Below, in pieces: positions 1 to 5,787 of a DNA stretch of 6,801 nt. Below the pieces are notes generated by a model that ran no database searches, was not told the origin of the DNA, and saw only the letters and a list, made by a program, of their open reading frames with translations. The DNA is from Desulfobacteraceae bacterium (GTDB lineage Bacteria; Desulfobacterota; Desulfobacteria; Desulfobacterales; ETH-SRB1), in the NCBI GenBank assembly GCA_030638305.1, contig DAOWEW010000080.1, positions 1 to 6,801 on the forward strand, given 5' to 3'. Both the position numbers and the translations under genes were made by a program. Each line of letters begins with the position of its first letter. Position 1 is the first letter of the stretch.

Positions 1-918
1 TATATTGTTTAAAGGATTGTTCAATTCGTGAGCTACACCTGCTGTTAAAGTTCCGATTGCTCTGAGCTTGTGCGATTCAATCATCGCAACTTCACGCGAT
101 TTAAGCTCTTTAATCATTTGGTTGATAGCGAGCTCCACTGTTGTGAATTCACCACGGTATTTACACATTGGAGGAATCGGAGAAAAATCTCCTTTTGCTA
201 TTTTTTGTGTGCTTTCAACAAGGAGATTAAGTGGCTTTATCAATCTTTTTACAAAAAAACATACTAAAAAAGTTGTTAATAACAAAACAACTGCAAGAGA
301 GTAAACAGGAATCTTCTGAATGAGGTTAAGCATAGCATCCATGGAATATTGCTCATTGCTAACTAAAGCAGCCGCTACTTTAACCATCTCAGCGCCATGT
401 TCTCGCAAGGAAGTCTCAATCTCGTGTTTTTTTCCAGTATTTTCAACCCTGTTTTTTTCTAATACCATGAGTTTTTGCAGAAAGCCCCTGTATTTGTCAA
501 GATGTTGCATTACAGTTGCTATTTCTTCTTGTGATAAAATGCTTGAGAGCTCTCTCAAGTTGTCTGATAAAATATTTTTTGCATTATTAGCACTCTGAAC
601 TGCATCTTCGAGATTTGTGCCGTACAGAAAATAGTTTTTTTCCCACCTTCTGGCTTGCGCAATGTCAAAAAGATATTTTTCAGAGACCTGAAAGAAGTGA
701 ATTTTTTTTTGTATATGATTTATGGCTATGACTGAACCAATAACAAGAGCCATCGACAAAGAAGATAAAAGAATAAACACTATCAACATATGTGCCCGAA
801 GGCTAAAACGTGGTCGTGAACAGATATCAGGGCAATTGCTATCAAACGCGCATTTTTTTGATATTTTTTGGGGGGAATTGTTTGTAGATCTATGTACAGT
901 TTCAAGAAAATTTGTCAT
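1..918 (-). CDS. Membrane sensor histidine kinase, N-terminal part (runs off window)
   Basis: This frame is open for 306 codons from an ATG at 918 to the window edge and encodes the front of a two-component sensor kinase. Residues 1-43 are cytoplasmic and contain Cys23, Cys29 and Cys33. A first membrane helix spans about 44-66, followed by a helical periplasmic sensor region of about 137 residues (68-204) and a second helix at 205-223. A HAMP linker covers about 224-276 and contains RLIKPLNLLVES and GDFSPI. The HisKA phosphoacceptor box GVAHELNNPLNNI follows, with His297. The periplasmic stretch ARRWEKNYFLYGTNLEDA resembles helical-bundle sensor domains (HBM or CHASE3 type); the ligand is unknown. 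The ATPase domain lies beyond position 1. A weak AGG ribosome site lies about 11 nt before the ATG. The gene starts 98 bp after the receiver gene at 1017-1403, its likely partner. Identity as a HAMP-HisKA kinase is secure; the exact start is less so. Confidence 0.93.
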   Translation of the reverse strand, partial: MTNFLETVHRSTNNSPQKISKKCAFDSNCPDICSRPRFSLRAHMLIVFILLSSLSMALVIGSVIAINHIQKKIHFFQVSEKYLFDIAQARRWEKNYFLYGTNLEDAVQSANNAKNILSDNLRELSSILSQEEIATVMQHLDKYRGFLQKLMVLEKNRVENTGKKHEIETSLREHGAEMVKVAAALVSNEQYSMDAMLNLIQKIPVYSLAVVLLLTTFLVCFFVKRLIKPLNLLVESTQKIAKGDFSPIPPMCKYRGEFTTVELAINQMIKELKSREVAMIESHKLRAIGTLTAGVAHELNNPLNNI

Positions 919-1016
919 AATAATATTTAACCTGTTAAAAATATAATATATCTCACGATAACCATGAACTATCAAATAATGGATTTTTCACTTGCAGCAC
1001 AATTTTTATGCTTTTG

Positions 1017-1403
1017 CTATAAATTTTTATAACCAAGTGAATCTGCGGCTTTTGCTAATACAGCACGAAGTTCGCTGGGTTTAAATGGCTTGGCAATCAT
1101 ATCAAAAGCGCCTTTGTCCATAGCTTCACGAGCCAGAGCTACTGTTGCATAACCTGTAATAATAATTACCTTTGTGGTATCTGATTTTTTTCGTACCTCT
1201 TCCAAAATCTGAATACCGTTAACCTCTGCCATCATTATATCCGTAACAACGATATCAAACTCTTTTTCATGGATCCTGTCTAAAGCTTTTACCGGATCTT
1301 CAAATACTTCTACATTATAACCGACTTTTTCAAGAGCTGATCCCAACCTGTTTCCAACAATAGGTTCATCATCCAGTAACAATATTTCTAATTTTTCTTT
1401 CAT
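1017..1403 (-). CDS. Receiver-only response regulator
   Basis: This 128-residue protein is a complete CheY-like receiver domain with no output domain. The acidic pair and neighbour D11, D12 and E13 would bind Mg2+. D55 in VVTDIMM is the phosphoacceptor, T83 in IIITGYA is the switch residue and K105 in AKPF is the conserved lysine. The usual proline after the phosphoacceptor loop (DxxMP) is replaced by alanine (DIMMAEVNG). It starts at ATG 1403 behind a strong GGGGAGG site about 9 nt upstream, 21 bp after the kinase-like gene, and precedes the histidine kinase gene by 98 bp. It is probably phosphorylated by that kinase and acts through protein contact or as a phosphorelay intermediate, because it has no DNA-binding domain. 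The receiver assignment is firm; the partner is inferred from position. Confidence 0.95.
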   Translation of the reverse strand: MKEKLEILLLDDEPIVGNRLGSALEKVGYNVEVFEDPVKALDRIHEKEFDIVVTDIMMAEVNGIQILEEVRKKSDTTKVIIITGYATVALAREAMDKGAFDMIAKPFKPSELRAVLAKAADSLGYKNL

Positions 1404-1424
1404 TTTTTATTTCCTCCCCGTTCC

Positions 1425-2258
1425 TTACTGCCCATGAGCAACAGTTGAAAACAAATCATAATCTACATAAACTTCAACGTGTTTGACTTCTTCAATTCTC
1501 ATTACCTTTTGTTTTATTTCTAATGCTTTATTTTGTGCCTTTTTCTTTATTGCTCTGGTATATATATAAATTGTTCCTTCATCGGATTTTACCTGCATTT
1601 TTGAATCTATATCTGTTAGAGTTGCCCGAACACGACATGACATTGCAATATTTTTCATACATCGTAAGGAATATGTCATGGGCTGAAATTTTTTGTGTTT
1701 TATGGTACTGACAATGGTTTCCAGAGCATCTTCTACATCATTACTTTTGATATGCCCGATGTTTATTGCCAGATCATATAAGTTCGGATCCATAAGGTCT
1801 ATATCGTAAACAGCCGCAACCCACTTTGCTTGCTCCTCATCTTCTTTTTTAATGATTTTGCCTGCCTTGTCCTGGGATACATTGTCCAGCTTCATTCCGG
1901 TTGTTATCCTGTCTTCTAACTTAGCAATAATACGAACTTTGAGTACATGAGATATCTCCTTGATAAGCGGAAGCCCAACGACTCCATAATATACAATATT
2001 ATTTTTTAACAAATATTCAGTAAGCAACGTTTCAATAAATATTATATATTCCGGTCTTGCTTTAGAAAACATGCCAACACCGGATGGTGCTTCTTTAAGA
2101 ACTTGTGCAAGATCAGATTCAGAAACACCGAATTCCACGGAAACTAATGATAAAATCATTTCACTATCTGTATATTCATATTGTAATCTTTTAGCCACAC
2201 TTTTGGCTATTTGTTTTCCATTGCTGTAAGAACCTGCGGTAATAGTTATAATGGACAC
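1425..2258 (-). CDS. Cytidylate-kinase-like protein with C-terminal BON-like domain
   Basis: This 277-residue soluble protein starts at GTG 2258, with GGAGG 7 nt upstream. Residues 1-190 resemble the cytidylate_kin2 group of P-loop nucleotide kinases: a nucleotide-binding loop AGSYSNGKQIA at 8-18, a mid-domain strand VYYGVVGLPLI at 89-99, VLKVRIIAKLEDRI at 105-118, and the family-like tail AVYDIDLMDPNLYDLAINI at 149-167. The P-loop is degenerate because Gln16 follows the lysine where Ser or Thr is usual, and the arginines expected in the lid before the YDID segment are mostly Lys, Glu or Gln, so CMP kinase activity is doubtful. Residues about 205-270 look like a BON domain: VRATLTDIDSKMQVKSDEG, a strand, a Lys-rich helix, then VKHVEVYVDYD. 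BON domains bind ligands or membranes. No signal peptide is visible. The gene lies between the transporter and receiver genes, which suggests a sensory or regulatory nucleotide-binding role rather than CMP recycling. The kinase fold is likely; the BON call is moderate. Confidence 0.85.
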   Translation of the reverse strand: MSIITITAGSYSNGKQIAKSVAKRLQYEYTDSEMILSLVSVEFGVSESDLAQVLKEAPSGVGMFSKARPEYIIFIETLLTEYLLKNNIVYYGVVGLPLIKEISHVLKVRIIAKLEDRITTGMKLDNVSQDKAGKIIKKEDEEQAKWVAAVYDIDLMDPNLYDLAINIGHIKSNDVEDALETIVSTIKHKKFQPMTYSLRCMKNIAMSCRVRATLTDIDSKMQVKSDEGTIYIYTRAIKKKAQNKALEIKQKVMRIEEVKHVEVYVDYDLFSTVAHGQ

Positions 2259-2265
2259 TTTTGTT

Positions 2266-2270
2266 CCTCC
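2266..2270 (-). promoter_or_regulatory. Ribosome binding site deciding a GTG start
   Basis: GGAGG on the minus strand lies 7 nt before the GTG at 2258. It supports GTG as the true start of the cytidylate-kinase-like gene. The site lies just outside the repeat hairpin at 2275-2387. Confidence 0.8.
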
Positions 2271-2274
2271 CTAT

Positions 2275-2387
2275 GTCGGTTGTCGGTTTACGGTTTACGG
2301 TTCACGGTTAACATACTTGGTTTATTGAAAAAAGTTGAAGCCATAAACCGTGAACCGTGAACCGTGAACCGTGAACCGTGAACCGAC
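2275..2387. repeat. Heptamer-repeat hairpin between transporter and kinase-like genes
   Basis: The left arm (2275-2309) is five 7-bp units: GTCGGTT twice, TACGGTT twice and CACGGTT once. The right arm (2346-2387) is five perfect AACCGTG units closed by AACCGAC. The arms are reverse complements in register, including the outer GTCGGTT/AACCGAC pair, with G-T wobbles where TACGGTT faces AACCGTG. The spacer is 36 nt. Inside it, GGTTTAT (2319-2325) can alternatively pair with ATAAACC (2343-2349). The element fills nearly the whole 133-bp gap, beginning 4 nt after the transporter stop and ending 4 nt before the kinase-like gene's ribosome site. In mRNA it would form a long intercistronic stem that could change stability or translation on either side. 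It could also be a dispersed repeat caught in the operon. Confidence 0.85.
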
Positions 2388-2391
2388 CTAA

Positions 2392-4209
2392 TTAAATACC
2401 GTAAAATAGATAAAGCATTCCGATTAATACTACTATAAATAATACAGTCATAATCCCGCCGGCCTTTATAAAATCTACACTTTTATATCTGCCGGGCCCC
2501 ATATAAAGCGCATTAACCTGATGTGTAGGCAGCATAAACGAGTTGGAAGTTGCCAGGCCCACCACAAGGGCAGCCATCCTTGGATCAACTCCTGCTGCAA
2601 GAGCCATATTAACCACAAGTGGCACAAGAAGTACCGTTGCGCCAACATTTGAAATAACCAGCGTAAAAAAAGTGGAAAGTACCGCTATTGCTGTTAAAAG
2701 AACAACAGGAGAAACGTCGCCTATTATAGTAAGAATAGTATGAGCAATCCACGCTGCAGCGCCGGTCTTTTCAGTTGCAATTCCCAATGGAATAAGTCCG
2801 GCCAGGAGAAAAATTGTACGCCAGTCAACGGACTTGTATGCTTCGTCTATAGTCAGCACCCTGCAAACAACCATTCCAAAGGCTCCGGTCATAAGAGCTA
2901 CTGACAACTGGATTTTGAATATAATTATCATTATAAGAGCCACTGCCAGCCAACAACCGGATATTAAAGCCTTCTCAGGTTTGAGAACTTCACTTACAGG
3001 AGTTGAAAAAATGAAATTGTGTTTTTCCTCTAATATTTTAAATCGTTCCCATGTCCCCTGAAGCAGTATTGAATCACCTGAACGCAATACAAAATCTGAA
3101 AGCCCGGAATAAAAAGCCTTGTCTGAACGATAAATTGCCAGTGGATTTACCTGAAACTGTTCCCAGAAATGTGCCTTTTTCAGGGTTTTGCCAATTAACT
3201 CGGAACGTGGCGCAACAACAGCCTCAATGGTTCCGGATATGGCGGCAGACATTTCACTCTTGAATAAATCCAGCGAGTCTTTAATTTGCACCCCAAGTTC
3301 TTTGGCCATTTTTTCGACATTTTCCTGCAGTCCATAAACGACGATATCAACATCAGACCTTATTTCCATGTCCGGATCAACGGAAAACGACTTAAAACCA
3401 TCCCTGCCTGCAATCGCAACAACATTTACCAAGTATGTTTCCCGTATATCCTTGATTGTCAATGGGTCTCTGAAATCGGTGAAATCACCAGGCACTTTTA
3501 ATTCAAAAGGATCACCAAGATGTTCATAGGAGCTTTCTAAACCTTTAATAGATTCATTAGAAGCACCACCATCACCAACTTTCCCTTTTGGCAGCACAAA
3601 TCGACCGAAAAAGATGAAGAATGTGATTCCTGTTCCTACCAGCGCCAGACCGATAGGTGACACATCAAAAAGACCAAAGGGTTCAAGGTTAAAGGGCACC
3701 AGCAAATCGTTGAGAAGAATCAGCGGACTGCATCCGACCAAGGTAAGAGTCCCCCCAAGAATTGCACAAAAACCAATAGGCATCAGCATCTGGGAAAGCG
3801 GGATGTTCATTGATTTGCTCACACGCTTAATGGCAGGAAGGAAAAGAGCCGCAGCACCGATGTTCTGCATAAAACTTGAAATTCCGGCTACAGTAACGCC
3901 CATCGCTATTACAATACGTGATGAGCTGTTGCCGGCTACTTTCATAACAGGCTTTACCAATCTGTTTATAAGGCCGGTTTTGTCAAGACCGGCACCTATG
4001 ATAATAACTGCAATAATGGAAATAACTGCGTTGCTGCTAAATCCGGAAAACGCTTCTTTGGGTGTAACGAGATGGAGCAAAGGTAGTGTAACTGTCATTA
4101 GTATTGCTACCATATCAACACGAATCCATTCAGCGATAAAGAGGAACACGGCTACTCCGATCATCCCCATAACCAAAATCATTTCTGTCGTCAGCACATT
4201 TGCTTCCAT
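2392..4209 (-). CDS. SLC13/DASS-family membrane transporter with two RCK_C (TrkA_C) domains
   Basis: This 605-residue inner-membrane protein is built as a duplicated transporter with a cytoplasmic insert. Helices fill residues 1 to about 210, with the first-repeat signatures FMQNIGAAALFLPAI at 113-127 and GGTLTLVGCSPLIL at 152-165. Two RCK_C/TrkA_C ligand-binding modules lie at about 225-310 and 325-410. A second helical half covers about 415-605, with ISNVGATVLLVPL near 519-531 and ATSNSFMLPTHQVNAL near 553-568. These paired SNxxA and TSN-type loops are the Na+/anion-binding hairpins of SLC13 (DASS) carriers, which move dicarboxylates, citrate or sulfate. The substrate cannot be assigned here. 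I chose ATG 4209 because AAGGAG lies about 11 nt upstream and the USP-like stop is 2 nt away. An ATG at 4251 would extend the protein by 14 residues but lacks a ribosome site and overlaps the upstream gene. The gene is very probably co-transcribed and translationally coupled with the USP-like gene. Confidence 0.93.
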   Translation of the reverse strand: MEANVLTTEMILVMGMIGVAVFLFIAEWIRVDMVAILMTVTLPLLHLVTPKEAFSGFSSNAVISIIAVIIIGAGLDKTGLINRLVKPVMKVAGNSSSRIVIAMGVTVAGISSFMQNIGAAALFLPAIKRVSKSMNIPLSQMLMPIGFCAILGGTLTLVGCSPLILLNDLLVPFNLEPFGLFDVSPIGLALVGTGITFFIFFGRFVLPKGKVGDGGASNESIKGLESSYEHLGDPFELKVPGDFTDFRDPLTIKDIRETYLVNVVAIAGRDGFKSFSVDPDMEIRSDVDIVVYGLQENVEKMAKELGVQIKDSLDLFKSEMSAAISGTIEAVVAPRSELIGKTLKKAHFWEQFQVNPLAIYRSDKAFYSGLSDFVLRSGDSILLQGTWERFKILEEKHNFIFSTPVSEVLKPEKALISGCWLAVALIMIIIFKIQLSVALMTGAFGMVVCRVLTIDEAYKSVDWRTIFLLAGLIPLGIATEKTGAAAWIAHTILTIIGDVSPVVLLTAIAVLSTFFTLVISNVGATVLLVPLVVNMALAAGVDPRMAALVVGLATSNSFMLPTHQVNALYMGPGRYKSVDFIKAGGIMTVLFIVVLIGMLYLFYGI

Positions 4210-4211
4210 AA

Positions 4212-4649
4212 CTACTTGATCTCCTTTTCTTTTACTGTCAATATGCGACATGAGGTCATTTGAACCAGCAAAGATATATTCTTTTTGATTTTCTGATAAT
4301 TAGCATCCTCTTTATCAGGTACGGCAATCACTATCTCGGCTATGTTCAGTTTTCGTACAAACTCGCAAACCTTTTCAATATATTCGCCACAACACTCGTA
4401 CTGTTCAATATTGATTCCTTCCATAATACTGCAATTTATAAGCAGCTCTGTTTTTTCTCTTATTTTCTTTTTTTTTTCAGTTTCTTGCGAAATGTCTGTC
4501 ACACAACAATCTGCCCTAACACTATCGTTTCCTGATAAGAAAAGAAAAATCGGCCTGGAATCGCTTCTTTTAGCAAATTCAACAGCATAGCGAGCTGCAT
4601 TCAGCGATGTCTCAGAAAAATTATCCAAAGGTACAAGTATCTTGTTCAA
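4212..4649 (-). CDS. Universal stress protein (UspA)-like protein
   Basis: This 145-residue soluble protein opens with KILVPLDNFSETSLNAARYAVEFAKR, the typical first strand and helix of the Usp fold with the conserved Asp9, and ends with a last strand CRILTVK. The middle contains a lysine-rich charged segment (EKKKKIREK). The ATP-binding loop usual in ATP-type Usp proteins (G-x2-G-x9-G-S/T) is missing: the matching region reads AVPDKEDANYQKIKKNISL, so it is probably a non-ATP-binding or divergent Usp. Several cysteines are present, including two CC pairs. The start is TTG at 4649, directly preceded in frame by a stop codon (TAA), with a modest AGGG site about 10 nt upstream; the next in-frame Met is deep inside the protein. 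It is the first gene of the leftward series, 2 nt before the transporter. Usp-like partners of SLC13-type carriers suggest a regulatory role, but this is inference. Confidence 0.85.
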   Translation of the reverse strand: MNKILVPLDNFSETSLNAARYAVEFAKRSDSRPIFLFLSGNDSVRADCCVTDISQETEKKKKIREKTELLINCSIMEGINIEQYECCGEYIEKVCEFVRKLNIAEIVIAVPDKEDANYQKIKKNISLLVQMTSCRILTVKEKEIK

Positions 4650-4752
4650 TTAATCTTATCCCTGGTTTTATTAAATAAATTATACAGACTCGTTAATCTA
4701 TCAAATTCTCTTTTAATCAATTCAATTAAATACAACTCTGATTAAACCTATA

Positions 4753-4768
4753 ATCAAAAATTATGCCA
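4753..4768 (-). promoter_or_regulatory. Sigma-54 (-24/-12) promoter for the USP-transporter series
   Basis: On the minus strand the sequence TGGCATAATTTTTGAT matches the sigma-54 pattern TGGCAC-N5-TTGCA. The -24 GG (4767-4766) and the -12 G (4755) are separated by the required 10 nt; the -12 dinucleotide is GA rather than GC. The predicted start is near 4743, giving a leader of about 93 nt to the TTG at 4649. Three palindromic activator sites lie 64 to 178 bp upstream. The same element and layout occur at 5722-5737. Confidence 0.75.
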
Positions 4769-4830
4769 AATGAATATATTTAGAAATTATAGATAGTTAT
4801 ATTTTTAAGGGTGAAAAAAACTATTGCTGG

Positions 4831-4847
4831 TGTTTCAGCATGAAACA
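4831..4847. promoter_or_regulatory. Upstream activator palindrome A (perfect)
   Basis: TGTTTCA-GCA-TGAAACA is a perfect dyad, and flanking GG/CC extends the arms to 9 bp (4829-4849). It is the promoter-proximal site, 64 bp upstream of the -24 GG of the leftward sigma-54 promoter. The symmetry fits a dimeric Fis-type helix-turn-helix activator. Confidence 0.75.
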
Positions 4848-4910
4848 CCTTGGCCGAGTTATTGTGATTTATTTGTGTTAAAGTCCATCCAGGGTAGATA
4901 TTTAAAACTA

Positions 4911-4927
4911 TGTTTCATTTTGAAATG
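4911..4927. promoter_or_regulatory. Upstream activator palindrome B
   Basis: TGTTTCA-TTT-TGAAATG matches the site A consensus at 12 of 14 arm positions and begins 80 bp beyond site A. It forms a tandem pair with site C. Confidence 0.65.
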
Positions 4928-4928
4928 A

Positions 4929-4945
4929 TGTTTCATTTTGAAATT
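4929..4945. promoter_or_regulatory. Upstream activator palindrome C
   Basis: TGTTTCA-TTT-TGAAATT is a direct repeat of site B with an 18-bp period, which would place two dimers on nearly the same face of the helix. It is the most distal of the three sites for the leftward promoter. Confidence 0.65.
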
Positions 4946-4967
4946 GCAATCAGCAAAAAATATTAAG

Positions 4968-5041
4968 TTGTCCACTAATTTCACAAATTATCACGAATCA
5001 TTAGTTTTTATTTAGTGTAACTTCGTGTAATTAGTGGACAA
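4968..5041. repeat. 74-bp imperfect inverted repeat, possible terminator
   Basis: The ends are a perfect 13-bp inverted pair: TTGTCCACTAATT at 4968-4980 and AATTAGTGGACAA at 5029-5041. Pairing continues inward imperfectly, with CAC and GAA blocks matching, about 12 of the next 19 positions. It starts 11 bp after the stop of the receiver gene at 5053. On the minus strand it is followed by CTTAATATTTTTTG, so it could end that transcript. The length and shape also fit a dispersed intergenic repeat of the kind common in this bacterial group. Confidence 0.65.
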
Positions 5042-5052
5042 ATAAAAAACAC

Positions 5053-5481
5053 TTATACAGGCTTTGCCGGCATCATTTCCGGTATATTGACAGCATCTAT
5101 ACCTTTTTCGTTAAATAAACTTTTCTCACAAGCCATCCGCAACTTTGCAACAAGTTCATCTTGATCAAAAGGCTTCATAAGATAGTCAAATGCTCCCAGT
5201 TGCATGCCTTCTATGGCAACCTGAACCGAGGCATGGCCGGTCAGCATTATTACTTCTGTCATGGGCTTGATTTTCTTTATTTCTTTGAGGGTTTCTATGC
5301 CATCCATGCCAGGCATCAACACATCAAGCAGAACTGTTATAAAATCCTGGTTTTTAATTTTTTCCAGGGCATCTTCTCCGTTCGTTGCCGTAGTGATATC
5401 AAAACCCTGTTTTATCAAGAATCTTGAAAGGTATTTAAGCATTGTTTTTTCATCATCAACAAGCAACAGCTTATTCTTCAT
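5053..5481 (-). CDS. Receiver-only response regulator
   Basis: This 142-residue protein has a CheY-like receiver at residues 1 to about 122 and a short tail (123-142) with no recognisable output domain. D9, D10 and E11 form the acidic pocket, D53 in VLLDVLMPGMDG is the phosphoacceptor, T81 in IMLTGHA is the switch residue and K103 in LMKPFD is the conserved lysine, so it should be phosphorylatable. It starts at ATG 5481 with AAGGAGG 5 nt upstream. It stands alone between the two sigma-54 regulatory regions. No sigma-54 element faces it, and its promoter was not identified. It may relay phosphate within this module or with the histidine kinase further left. It is clearly a different protein from the receiver at 1017-1403. 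Confidence 0.95.
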   Translation of the reverse strand: MKNKLLLVDDEKTMLKYLSRFLIKQGFDITTATNGEDALEKIKNQDFITVLLDVLMPGMDGIETLKEIKKIKPMTEVIMLTGHASVQVAIEGMQLGAFDYLMKPFDQDELVAKLRMACEKSLFNEKGIDAVNIPEMMPAKPV

Positions 5482-5505
5482 AGTGTCCTCCTTCAGGAAT
5501 TGGAA

Positions 5506-5518
5506 CGAAATAATTTCG
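5506..5518. repeat. Short palindrome in the leader of the receiver gene
   Basis: CGAAAT-A-ATTTCG is a perfect 6-bp dyad with a 1-nt centre, 13 bp upstream of the receiver gene's ribosome site. It could be an operator. Its 1-nt loop makes an RNA hairpin unlikely without opening the inner pair. It may also be chance in AT-rich DNA. Confidence 0.35.
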
Positions 5519-5541
5519 GGTTAGAGGATTTTTGTCAGTTA

Positions 5542-5558
5542 AATTTCAATATGAAACT
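5542..5558. promoter_or_regulatory. Upstream activator palindrome D
   Basis: AATTTCA-ATA-TGAAACT keeps the inner TTTCA-N3-TGAAA core. It is the most distal site for the rightward sigma-54 promoter, 165 bp from its -24 GG. It forms a tandem pair with site E (19-bp period), mirroring sites B and C. Confidence 0.6.
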
Positions 5559-5560
5559 AT

Positions 5561-5577
5561 TGTTCCATATTGAAACT
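5561..5577. promoter_or_regulatory. Upstream activator palindrome E
   Basis: TGTTCCA-TAT-TGAAACT matches the consensus at 12 of 14 arm positions. Its near edge is 146 bp from the -24 GG, matching the 144 bp of site B on the other promoter. Confidence 0.65.
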
Positions 5578-5642
5578 CTATCCATGAGAACCTGTATTAT
5601 TTGACTATCAAAATGACTCATAATATAATTATCAAAAAAGCA

Positions 5643-5659
5643 TGTTCCGTTTTGAAACT
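5643..5659. promoter_or_regulatory. Upstream activator palindrome F
   Basis: TGTTCCG-TTT-TGAAACT is the promoter-proximal site for the rightward promoter. Its edge lies 64 bp from the -24 GG, the same distance as site A from the leftward promoter. Confidence 0.65.
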
Positions 5660-5721
5660 CCCTTGTAGCTGCCCGAATACCGCATAAATATAACTATCAG
5701 TAATTTATAAATATTTTGATC

Positions 5722-5737
5722 TGGCATGTTTCTTGAT
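5722..5737 (+). promoter_or_regulatory. Sigma-54 (-24/-12) promoter for the PEP/pyruvate-binding gene
   Basis: TGGCATGTTTCTTGAT has the -24 GG at 5723-5724 and the -12 G at 5735, 10 nt apart as sigma-54 requires. The -12 dinucleotide is GA, as in the leftward promoter at 4753-4768; the two elements agree at 13 of 16 positions. The predicted start is near 5747, giving a leader of about 198 nt to the ATG at 5945. Confidence 0.78.
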
Positions 5738-5787
5738 TATACTTAATTATATTTTATGCAATATCTATGCTCAAAATTAATATACTG

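Larger units (their letters stand above)
4650..5052. other. 403-bp intergenic regulatory region
   Basis: This AT-rich region has no convincing gene on either strand. From right to left it holds the 74-bp inverted repeat, activator palindromes C, B and A, the sigma-54 promoter, and a leader of about 93 nt for the USP-like gene. I saw no clear sigma-70 promoter. Confidence 0.8.

Noticed and set aside
68..598. Plus-strand open frames at the left end
   Set aside because: They oppose the histidine kinase frame, which is continuous and has clear HAMP and HisKA motifs.
919..1016. Possible promoter or terminator between the receiver and histidine kinase genes
   Set aside because: I found no convincing -35/-10, -24/-12 or stem-plus-U-run on the minus strand, so the genes are treated as one series.
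2275..2387. Possible small CRISPR array
   Set aside because: The units are contiguous 7-mers with no unique spacers and the two arms are inverted relative to each other, which is a hairpin repeat rather than CRISPR.
3614..4219. Plus-strand open frame of 201 codons
   Set aside because: It lies entirely opposite the transporter gene, has low-complexity Thr/Ile/Pro-rich composition typical of an antisense shadow, and shows no ribosome site or family motif.
4210..4251. Upstream ATG at 4251 as transporter start
   Set aside because: It adds 14 hydrophilic residues, overlaps the Usp-like gene by 40 bp and has no ribosome site, while ATG 4209 has AAGGAG at a usable distance.
4739..4756. FNR-like dyad TGATTA-N6-TAATCA
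   Set aside because: Spacing and half-sites do not match the FNR/CRP pattern (TTGAT-N4-ATCAA), and it overlaps the -12 element and start of the sigma-54 promoter in very AT-rich DNA.
5482..5660. Sigma-54 promoter facing the leftward receiver gene
   Set aside because: No minus-strand GG-N10-GC/GA element in a TGGC context was found; the palindromes here fit the rightward promoter instead.
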